DNA of 64,000 nucleotides from Saxidomus purpurata. Its lineage: Eukaryota; Mollusca; Bivalvia; Venerida; Veneridae. Location of the stretch: positions 310,001 through 374,000 of the forward strand of contig JAFMSR010000039.1 of NCBI GenBank assembly GCA_022818135.1, given 5' to 3'. Position 1 is the first letter of the stretch; every line of letters starts with the position of its first letter. Under the pieces are notes generated by a model. That model made no database searches. It had not been told where the DNA came from and was given only the letters and a program-made list of their open reading frames with translations. Position numbers and translations under genes: made by a program. Of the stretch, positions 1-11,300 are shown piece after piece.

Positions 1-2620
1 ATATATTGCAATAAATTATTCAAACAGGTTCTCAAAAATTAAAGACTCCCACATTTATCATAAAGGTCAATACATGTCAGTTCACATGGCTTGTTACGTT
101 GTCTATATCAGTCAGAACTTGCTGTGCACTTTACATGACTCTGCATTACTAAATCAATAAATTAAATGGTCTATACTGTCGCTCATTTATTGAAATGTAT
201 GCTCATTTAATGACAAATCATAAAATATTTACATACTTAAGGAGTGTCCGTTCGAAACTGACGGTTGGATTTTTTCCACACTAATATTTTTTTAATGTGA
301 TTTTGTAATTTGATTTGTACCCACAACTGTATTCAGCTCTGACAAGGTCCTTGGTGTAATATACATAGAAGAAACCAATAAAAATGCTTTTTGATCAGAG
401 GCAACACCGATTCCATAAACATAGACATTTGCTTGATGTTAATTTTTTCAGGGTCATAAAAACGTTTGGGTCAGGGGTAAAAACGGAGAGTCGGTAGGGT
501 TACAGGAAACAGACTATTTTTTAAGCCTAAAACGGATTGTATATAATATTAAGATGTATTTGTATGTTTCTCAATGTCATATATATATGATAATACAGCC
601 GGGTATCATATATAAGTGGTAACGTATTTGATACAATTTAATTCACTGACTAGTGGCTACAAATATGCAAGCAACATTAACATAGAAAATAATAAATTAT
701 TTATCAAGGCCTTACTATTAAAAACTAAAGTACACCCTCAATCTTAAAGTATCGTAAAGTAATTTCAATTATATATGTGCACACTCAATTAATAAATGTG
801 TTAAGGATTTGTCGATTTTAATAGATCAACATTTTCTTTGAACTGAACACTTTGTAATTTGCCATGCCTTTTTAAGAAGTAACACATCCTTATTATTGAT
901 ATAATTCAATGTACAGACAATAAAAATTAAAACCAATGTTCGTTAGGAAGATTATGTGTGACTACTTTGATAACATCTTTGTATATATTGACATTATAGC
1001 ATAATATATATGAGTATGTGAAATATTAACGTAGCTTTCTATGTAATCACACTTGATCCATTAAAATTGCTGACAAATGCTTAACATATTTTATTAATTG
1101 AATGTGACACATATGGATTTTACATAATTTTACGATACTATACATAATATTTTACCCAAGTTATATACTGTTACGCTAAATGCTGATTACATAAAACACC
1201 AGGTAGACAGTATAGACTTTTGTGAGTTTTTGTCATCAATCAAAGCATATTTATACAAAGTACATTTCTTCTCATTATTTTGGTACAATTTAGGTGACTT
1301 CTTCACGTTGTGTGATAATAAAAAGAAGTACGTCTCCCATTATTTTAAGCTTACTGCATATTAATTTCATGGTATGTTTACATTACGTTACAAGTAGTAA
1401 TAAGAATTAAACTTTGATATAAACAGTAAGCATTAAACTAATGCATACACCACTGAGTTTATCAAAGCAGCTCATTAAAAGCACATTTTACATTAAACAC
1501 CACTTCATTTATTTTACTGTCAGCCTCAGTCGTACTTTGCAGTGTATATTACGTTTCTATATGACGATTTATGAAAGCGACAGTATTTTGTGAAATTAAG
1601 CGAAGCAGAACATGTAATAAAATGCACTCGTTTCAATTTCAATTCAAAAATAAAATCCGTGCAATTCAACACTTGTAAACAAAACATGCATTGAAGCGGT
1701 GAATTACTGCACAGTGAATTCAAAGGTTGGAGAAACAGACACTTGCTGCATGATTGTTTCGAGACAAAGCTGTGGCGTGTACACTGTCTGCTTCAGTTTA
1801 TAGTTTAAAGGTTTATTTTGCTGTATCATGACAGAAACAAGAATATCAAAATACATAAACCTCTAGTAATCCACATTCACGAGATGTGCCTTTTCAAATT
1901 GAATGATAGGAAATAGGTATTTATAAACTTATACAATACTTTATACATTTTACGCACGCAATTCGGCTTGGTAGAGGATATGCGACAGCATTGAAATACT
2001 ACAATACATCTCGTATTGCATGTTTAAAGAGTATGTTTTAACCATGTTTGTACACTTGGGATATATGCATCTGTCTATCTCCTCTGTTTTTATATCTGTT
2101 ATAAAAATAACTTGCCTATGTAGTTTGTTTGCGGGTGTTCATACCTAGCGTAAAATGTGTGATTTCGATCTAAGTTATTCTTTGGTGTATTATACCGATA
2201 TTCGGGTCGATAGTTATTCCACGTATCTTCTATATTGTATTTGATGATTTGCCTGTGTTATTTCGGAAGGTTTATAATCTATTCGGGATATTGCTTGAAT
2301 TGTTACCTACTTGTCATTATGTTTCTGTTTCATTTCTAAAAGTAATGTAGTAATTCTATAAAATCTTGCTGATATTTTTCAACCCGGGGTTCATTCCTTC
2401 TTGCCTAAAGAGTACTTGAAATTTCTTCTTCTCTTAAATAATCCATGCACAAATGAGTGTTTGTTGTAGCAGGTTAATTGTCATTTTTTATACTATATTT
2501 GACAGTTCTACTTATTCTAACGTACTGTTTTGTTGGTCTTCTTTGAAAATTGCTTGACATGAATAACCGCAACACAAAAAACCATATGCCTTAGCCTTGT
2601 AAAAGGTTTTTAAAATAATA
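1..2620. other. AT-rich upstream sequence, nothing recognised
   Basis: I see no coding frame with family features and no clear repeat structure. Near 2037-2085 a stretch weakly resembles the 3' end of the LINE family at 29990-33690 (ACCATGTTTGTACA followed by a CTGTCTATCT run). It is too short to call. Confidence 0.4.
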
Positions 2621-2624
2621 AGGG

Positions 2625-2915
2625 TTGTGTGGTGGCCGAGTGGTTAACGCTCTGGACTAACAATCCGGGCGTTCCCGGTTCGAATATCGGCCGGAGCACT
2701 GGACTTTTCATTCAGAAAGGCTTTTCAGTGTTTCCAACCCATCTAGAGAAGTTAGAAATCCAGGGTTAGTCTCAAATGTATCGGTGCTTTACACCGAGCA
2801 TGTAAACAAGAACCTAGGGGTCTATTCGTAAAAGAGCTAGAGTCTGGTACCCGGACTCCCTTGTAACTGTATCTGTCTCTTTACAGGTCGTAAATACCTT
2901 GAAAAAGGGTGGTGG
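2625..2915 (+). mobile_element. tRNA-derived SINE (Ser/Leu-like head)
   Basis: Box A (TGGCCGAGTGG at 2633-2643) and box B (GGTTCGAATATC at 2677-2688) are spaced as in a tRNA gene with a class-II-like head. The acceptor stem does not pair and no CCA-type 3' end follows. A tRNA-unrelated body follows, with ATGTATCGGTGCTTTACACC near 2778, a segment also found in modified form in the SINE at 48895. Confidence 0.65.
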
Positions 2916-3436
2916 ACCATAAGCATATCTAACAAATAGTTTATGATATCTGTTTTACGTAAATTAACCATATTTGAAAGCCGCAGAACAGTAAACACAT
3001 TGACACACTACGCAATATAAATCTGCGTGAACAAAACCATAAGAGGTAAAACAAATTAAGATTTCTAAAAACAATCGGCTCCTTTTAAGAAACAGAATAT
3101 ACAAGAATCATGTGAGCTGCATTGCACGAAGAACGAAGACCAAAGAGTGTTGTAGTAAACAAAATGCTCCGTCCACATTGGAGAATGAATTGCACTTTGT
3201 ACGAAAGAAAAATAAGTAACTGAAAGGTCATATTCAGAAGCTGGAAGTGGTGAAAGATTATACTTATACGCCCGTCGTATCCAAACATGTAAAACTCTTT
3301 CATGTTTTTCTATTACTCGGACACATTAACCTGATTTACTGTCTATATTTATCCTCGTGTTTTTACGAATATGCATGAGGAAACTTACATAAAATAATTG
3401 ATAAATATCATTCTGACCGAGGCATAATATCAGCGG

Positions 3437-3512
3437 GACAGATAGCTCAGTTGGTAGCGAGGTACGTTTTTCTTAAATATTAATAATCAGTACCTCGTGT
3501 GTTCGAGTCCTT
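3437..3512 (+). mobile_element. tRNA-like sequence with expanded anticodon region
   Basis: Box A (TAGCTCAGTTGG at 3443-3454) and box B (GTGTTCGAGTCC at 3499-3510) are present. Between them GAGGTAC...GTACCTC forms a 7-bp stem closing an AT-rich loop of about 23 bases, unlike a normal anticodon arm. It could be a SINE head, a tRNA pseudogene or a tRNA with an intron. Confidence 0.45.
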
Positions 3513-4269
3513 TCAATGAAAGCGAAAATTCGTTTTTATCCAGGTTTAGCAAATTAGATATTTTAAACTTTATATTTTGGCATTTACTATTATTTCATCT
3601 TACTCTTTTCTTTTATAGTTTCATCTTTTTCCAAAAAGAAACACAAACACCGTGATGCTATCCGTAATCCGCATCGATTGTTTTAGTTTACATACCATAT
3701 AAAATAAATTAAAATACAGATTAAAAAACACTCGTATTTCTATGATTTCTGGTCAATAAATCTGCACTTCTTGCCTACGGCTAACAATACCTCTCTGGTC
3801 GTACACAGTACACAAACAATTTTAAACCGGCAATAATTTCCGTATTTGGTATGGAAAGACCCGTTCACACATGAAATGCTTGTAGAACTTGATTTATTCA
3901 GCGCAATTACTGAATAATATATTCATTCATAAAGGTCAGGATCAGGTTAATGTGTCTGGAATAAGTGTGGTTTTCGACTGTAAAATTAGATGAGGAACAA
4001 CAGCGGCTAAGGAGGACAACTCATCGCTTGTTTGTAATTTTGATGAAACCATATCTGCGAGACATACAATAAAGAGAAAAGTTTACAGCACTATTTCACC
4101 AAATAATTTTAATTGAAACAGATATTTATTATACATTATACAAGCATTTGTCGAAACATAATTCAATAATATGTGCCACATAGTTTATATTTTAACTGGT
4201 ATAATAATAAATTCTATGTAGCATAGCTATGCTGTATTAACAGTAAAACATCCAACCAAAGAACTAATC

Positions 4270-4505
4270 AGCTTTAAAATAACCAATCTGCACAAAATAA
4301 GCCGTTCAGCGCTAATAGACATTCGGCTCTTCTCAACTTGCCATTCGGCACAATAAGTACTAGTCATTTGGCAAACAAGTAATCGGCTTAAAAATAGCCT
4401 TTTGCGACAATGTTAGCCGTTCGGCACAAAAATTAGTCATACGGCACAATCAGCTATTAGGCACAAAGTTAGCAATTTGGCACAAAGTTGCCACTCGGCG
4501 CGAAC
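4270..4505. repeat. Degenerate ~22-bp tandem repeat
   Basis: About nine imperfect units carry a GCCATTCGGCACAA-like core (CGGCACAA, TTGGCACAA, TAGGCACAA and so on) spaced roughly 20-25 bases apart. No flanking duplication is seen. Confidence 0.6.
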
Positions 4506-5262
4506 TAAACTTTGTAATAAAACAATATCAGATAGGGTTGACCAGCATTACCGGAAAGACGATAGAAATATAAGATCACGTGACAGAAGTATTTACCCCT
4601 ATTTGGTCATTATAGTTAATGAGTCGTGTAAGACTGCACATGGTACCTAAAATTAGAAAAATAAATAGCTAACCTGGTGAGAGAGGTTTAAGCTATAATC
4701 GCTATGTAAAAAAGGAAACTTTGAAACCATTACTTGGAGATTTTTGTTCACTACCTGGCTTGAATGACATGAGTTGTGATAGTAACTGCTGCTCATACTG
4801 TTGCTGCAACTGTTGTTGCTTCCTGTGCTACTGATAACTAAATACTCCGGAAACGGAATTGTGTGCCGATACTGGACCCAAGTACTGGAGTGGACAGTCT
4901 ATTTGTCCCCAACCACCATAAGCATAGCTCTGAACCGTGTTGTAAATTCTAAAACATGCACGATTATCTCATGCAGAATAACACCCAAACTGAATTATTT
5001 ATTTTGCATGGGATAATACAGCAGTACATTTATTCTTCATTTTACATTAATTGAACACATTATCTCTGTTTCGAGAACATAATCTGCTAGATGTAGGGTA
5101 TGTCCCTTTAAATTGCGTGACATAACAACACTTTGCTCAAAGTACTATGTCAGTCGTACAGATCTGTCGGATTTGAAACGTAACAGAATGTAATAGTCTA
5201 CAGTGTTTTCTTGTGGTATATATCCTGCTTAATAGAAATGTGTTACATTCCAGCAGACTGAG

Positions 5263-5325
5263 ATGGAAGATACACAGGAACGTAGACCTTCTGTCGAAAA
5301 TACAGCCCCAGGATCAGAACATGGA
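5263..5325 (+). CDS. TRPML: TRPML candidate first coding exon (start codon)
   Basis: An ATG at 5263 opens 21 codons (MEDTQERRPSVENTAPGSEHG) and is followed at once by a GTAAAT donor. Upstream, TTACATTCCAG at about 5251 looks like an acceptor, so a 5' UTR intron may precede it. The polar, acidic-basic start resembles the cytosolic N-termini of mucolipins. It ends in phase 0, which fits the exon at 9175. No homology can be claimed for so short a peptide. An extra exon carrying the usual basic pre-S1 segment may lie between 5326 and 9174. Confidence 0.4.
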
Positions 5326-8300
5326 GTAAATATCATTTCCTTTCTCTGTGATATTGTATGTAGGTTGTATTAATATTTGTATCGTGACGAATTTCGTAAC
5401 GAAATATTCACGAATACCATTTTCTCGATTTTCCGTTGCATGTCGAATATCCGTATAAATATGGTGGCTTTAGGTAAAGTCGTCTTTTGTTCGCTAGAAA
5501 GTGTGCTAGAGTTTCTTGGTTTTCATGAGGTTTCGTTCATTTTATATGTCACTTTACCAAAGCGGCACTTAGAGATATGTGTGCCTCAAACAGCTATTAA
5601 TCGTGTCATTATTAGTTTTCACCATTATATTTCCTTCAATCAAGTGACAAAAGATTGAGTGCCATATTTAGTATGTATTGACATGAGACGGAAAAGGGAT
5701 CTGATAAAGTAACTGACAATGAATAGCTTTTGATTGTGTAAGTTGTCCAATTGCATTACTTTAACGACGATACTGGCGATATCCTTTCTTTTAAGATCGC
5801 ATAGAAACTGCCAAACATTTTCACGACTGCAGTTTGATGGTGACTTTTTCAAACTCCTCGTAAATGCGATTTTCAAAAGTACAAACTGGAAATTTGGCTG
5901 GTTTTAGAAAGGGACTAAAACTAAATGATAATGTATGAAAAACATACATGTAAAATGGGGTTAACTGTTTTGTTAGTTTGATATTCGTTACTGTATATAC
6001 GGGGCTTAATAGTCGTGACATGTGGAGCCGCCGTGGCGCTGTGGTAGCGCGTTACCCTCAGGATCGAAGGGCCCTTGGTTTGATCCCTACCATCGCCATG
6101 TCAGTAGTGTCCTTAGGAAAGACATACATTAATCCACATTGCCTCTCTCTCTTCGAGTTTGATTTCATTTGGAATGAGTCTCGAGAGCGATTAATATAAG
6201 TTGTTAGAACTTGTTTCGCAATCGAAAATAAGTCGTGAAAAATGTTTCAGATGTCAAAATCACAAAACGGCTTATCCTATTATATCGCAAAATGCTCTGA
6301 AATGTGATTGTTTTTGGTCGTCGCCATTAAAAATATTTGCGACCATTTAAAATACATTATATAAATTATCTAACGCAATAATAATTATGATAATAATAAT
6401 ATCTAACGCATTTCCGTTGTTAACGTCGTTTCTGATTGGCAACATTATTTAAAATTGTAAACACATTTGCCTAGTTGCTCTAAACTTTCGTTAACTTTAG
6501 CAACTTCTTAGCCTAACAATGAATAAATGTTAGATTGTTCAAATTCGTAAGCTAACGAAGTGACTTAACAAATCAGATTTCTATGGTGTCATCAGTTTTA
6601 ACGACTGAGCAGTTTTGTACTCCAGTCTTTAGGTATGAGAAGCCTAAATCGGTTTTAAAACCGGAAGCAGGCTTTTTTGTCTACGGAACATGCGAACCTT
6701 CACTATGTGTTTCATTTCTGATTGGCTGAAACTAAGTGGATGCATACGGGAAAATTATTTTGAAATAATCGCTAGATGATAGATCACAAATGAAATATAA
6801 AGAAAAGAATCTGAATATAGATTATGACTATTTTGAAAATACTGACATATTTGTTCGGTTACCACTAAAACTGCCGAAAATAGGGGCGGTGTCATTCAGC
6901 TCCAAATTACTGGCATAAAGTATTGGATCACATAAATTTTGTTATTTTTATGTGTTTTTTGTTATTTTTATATGGGATTAGGATGATTCTACAAAATAAA
7001 GTGCATTTTAGCAGTCGGTGAGATTTCGGGTAGCCGCACCGGCAGAAAATCTTATAATGTAATTTTATTGAAATGTATGAAGGCTACTTATACCTAAATA
7101 TAGCACACAGAAAGATGCCTCTGTGTACCCGAGATCATTTTAGACATTGTTTTGTATTCAAAATAGCTTATTTGGTAATTGTTACATTGTATGGAAGTCT
7201 GGAAGGAAAGAAAAAAAGCTTTTCTGATATTATTTATGAAAATTAAGGATCAAAATGTAACCCTCAGTCAAATTTAGGGGATTATAACTGTTTTATTTAG
7301 TTGTGCACCTATGAATACGGAGTGAAGAGATGTCACCGCGAATCTGAATTTATAACTAGGTGATTTTTGGCCTGGGGACTGAAAATCCCCTAGGCCTAAG
7401 TTAGCATACCACATTTCAAACACTTCAGACAATTTAACTGTGCTATGTGCGAATAACAACTGTAAACATGCGCTATGAGAAAGTAGTGCAAGACAGACAA
7501 GATCAATTTCTATTTGAATGTCGCATACGCTAAGAACATATTATAAAAACATACATAAAAACATTACATACAATTTTAAATGATTGCAGAAAGGTCCTTA
7601 GCTTACGGGCTCTATTACACAATTTTTTCATGGACTTTGGTTTAGAAATTACTGCGCTATTAGCTGATTACGGAAGATAATCATATGCATATCACGGAAA
7701 AGTACGAATATTTACGGAACGTACGGAGCTCTATATAAGAGTTTGTAGTTTGATATTCAAATTGCTGAATCAGATGTTATTTCATTGATAACTTTCTTAT
7801 TTACGAACGATTACATAATTATATATTTACCCAAAAATAAATTTCTTTTAAAAAATATATATGCTTTACGTACATTCCCGAAAGGGAAGTCATGTGAGCA
7901 AAATCACCCGCCATTTATCGAGGCTGACCTAAGCAACATCATGTTTGTCTATCTAAACTGTTAGTTCAGTTCATCACTTGTTATCCCGACCACCTCTAAC
8001 AAGGTAAGCAAGAATCATTTTTAGTTTTCCCTGTTATATGCATTGTACAGTAATGTATTTATATTTCATTTCTGTTTCAGGGTCTTGTCCTTTGTACACA
8101 ATAATTTTTGATCCACATCGTCTCGCTTGAAGTTGAACAAAGCGCAGATCGAATTATTTAAAGTACATCTTATAAGCAAACAAACTTCCCTGCCACCGAT
8201 ATCTTTGTTAATCATTCATTCTATGTCGTATATTAAATTTTGTCCACTGCACATTTCGACCCGCGCTTTAGGTAAAGTTCAGCGCAAATCACGAAGGTCA

Positions 8301-11300
8301 AAAGTGTTTTTAGGGGAGTAAATCTATAGCCCCCAGGCCTTCAGCGTTTACAGCGCTTTGATTTAGTCTAGAGTGCAGGTATGGTTACAAAGTTTTAATA
8401 TACGGGACCAGCAGTGAAGAAAATGCTGGAAAGAAATATGCAAGGGCAGATATTATGTTTCAAAAGAAGCGTGAAATGCGGTATACAACTCATAAATGAT
8501 AGTTTACAAAGTATAGTCCCGAGCTGTTTGTGCTCGGAGTTTAGTACGTTCTGTGATTTTATTGATGTAATTTTGTTGTTTAGACCTGTAACTGAATCTC
8601 AAAATAACCAGACGTGTAAATGTCACCTATATGGCTTCTGTTTTACTAAATAATTTTCGTTACCTTATGATTCTAGAGCTGTAAACATACCAAACAAGTA
8701 TACTCTTGTAAATAAAGTGTGATTTATAGATCTATCCGCCACGAAATTGCGTGAAAACATTGTAAATATTGTTATTGAAAAACATCGACGGAATTCTCAT
8801 GACAAAACGCGGCAAAATATCCCGGAACGCTTAAAGAAGGGCAAAATAGATTTTGAATTACCTACCTTTGATTACAAAAATGCCCTAAAACGCAATTGTT
8901 GAGAAAATCTGTTCAGTTTTTGTAGCTAAGTAGTGGTTTTTCATTACATTTCATACAAACTTTGTTAAATATGCATCATTTCTTGTCGCTGTAGCAATTT
9001 CGGACTCAGAAATACGAATACTACTCTAAAATGGTATAAAAATACGCTTTTGGGGGCCCTCAGAGGGATGCATTGCGTCCGTTATCGTCTATTTGAATCG
9101 AAATTTCATGCCTGGCCGTAGCAGTTCATATTTTAATGAAAAGATGCACTTGAGAAGCATTCGCTTCTTTACAGTTCATGGTACATGTGCTAGAAACTCA
9201 AATACTATGCAGATTACTCTTAATTTTGTTCACCCTGAACGTCCATCTAGATAAAAAAATGGTTGCTATCGAACAAGCCAGTTTATACGGTATGTGTCTG
9301 TACAGCCTTTATTTTATTGTACTTTTTGATGCAATTCTAAATTCTATCCTGATTTTCAGAACACCATTTTGTGATAAATAAGGCAACATTTCGTCAAGAT
9401 TCATGCTTTTGGAAGGGGTTGGCCTGACATAACATGCCAATGCAGAAAGAGTGTAGGATGTATCAACCAAATAAGCACATGTAAAATTAATCGGTGAAAA
9501 CCGGAAGCAAGCTATTTTGTCTAGGGAACATGCGGACCTACACTATGTGTTTGATTGCTGATTGCTTATACCCATAGCCATTATTCATCATCTACATTAC
9601 CCAAAGTCTATTCTGCTCCATTACATAATGTTTACACGTAATCCTGAACAGTACTTTAAAACATTCACTTCTCATGGGGACGACGTACGGTTGTATGCTG
9701 CAAACATTAAGTGATCGAAAATGTAAGCTGAAAGCGTGTTTTTTCGTAAGTTGTGAATTCTTCACATAACATAAACTGATTGTGTGCAGTATGTCATTCA
9801 AAGATAATTTATCATTCACGTGAGATAAGCTTGATAAATATATAGATAAAATGGTTATTGAGCAACGATGACGAAATACAGTTGACTCTCAGTATCTCAA
9901 ACTCGCTTACCTCGAATTTCCGTTTAAGTCGAAGAAATTCTAAAGTCCCGTCAAATTTGCTTCTTTAACTATGTACTTTAACTCCTTTTAAGACAAAATT
10001 TGACTTATCGAGACTCCGGATGTGTCGAAGGGATTTTTTGGTCCCGTCAATCAAATTCCAGTGTATTGTCAACTCGTTAAGTCGAAGTGCGAAAGTCGCC
10101 GACGGATCAAAGGTGCGGCGGGTCAAAGCAAGGGTGAGACGTTGTCATGCCAATTCACACGTGTCGTAATGTTTGTTGATTGTTTTTCATGCATTTACTT
10201 TAATTGCTGGTGACTACGTGTAATTAATTGCATAAAATTGCTGTACACAATTTATAGCAAATACTACAAAGGGAGAGCATATTACATATTATCGAAAAGA
10301 AGCTTAACTTGAATATAACTATGAGCATGTTACAATTCACTGTTTTACAATGGTATTTTCGTTTAAAGGAATCAGTAAATGAGCTATTTACGATCTTGAA
10401 GTTTACTCAGTACGTTGCTTTAAAGCGAAGTATATATATTTAGCAACGTTACATGAATAAATGCTTTGACAAGGTTGATGACATAAGACTTTCAAAATGT
10501 TTTGAGGTTGGCCATCTGCAAAAATATGGTTTCAAATATTTTGATCGTAGATTCCTAACATTTGGACAAACTAACAAAAAGTGCTATTCATTTCTCGCGG
10601 TTTGCATATTACATGACCTACACAGTCTATTTTCTCTAGCTATTTTGTTGTATATACCTTGCTCCCGATACAATTTGTGGGAGGAAATTCGAATTTGAGT
10701 AAATGCTCTTATATATTTTCGATCTAATTGTAGATCAAGTTAACTTTCACGGAAACAATCTCATTTATATAGCCGCAAATATCAAATTATAAATCAGATA
10801 TCTCTATATTAACCGTCAAAAATTTAAACGACATAACAAACGGTACAAATAACATTGCATCGGTAAGAGTATTTATTGAATGCTTCGAAGGCACCGGTAT
10901 GTAAATAGCAAACTATTGACGATCTTAACCTGTCATATTTCGTATAAGCAATAAAAGAACAATGAATTACGTTACATGAAAGTCTATTATTTTTTAAGGC
11001 GTCAGCACAGTTACTTCCAAAAGAATCAACATCAGACAGGAGAGTACAGGAGGGTATGTTTACAATATCAATTTGTATAATATGTACCATGTGTTCATTA
11101 AATAGGGTGTGCTCATTTCTTTATTGACAATTTTTAAATGTTAATGAATCACAGTGAGTGTAGCGTACCAGGGACCCATACAGTGATTTTAGTTCAAAAT
11201 AGCCTAGTTACTATATATCAATAAGAAGGTAAACAACACCGTTTACACATCGACCCACTTTCAGCCTTAATTACTTCATCTAGAATAATGCATATTTATT

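Noticed and set aside
7900..8320. Donor at 8003 (CAAGGTAAGC) and acceptor at 8080 (TTCTGTTTCAG) suggesting a two-exon gene
   Set aside because: The splice signals are good but neither side codes for anything recognisable; it could be a non-coding exon pair, but I cannot support it.
8412..8480. Open stretch reading SEENAGKKYARADIMFQKKRE as a possible TRPML cytosolic exon
   Set aside because: The acceptor is weak and its phase does not join 9175-9289; no clear mucolipin match.
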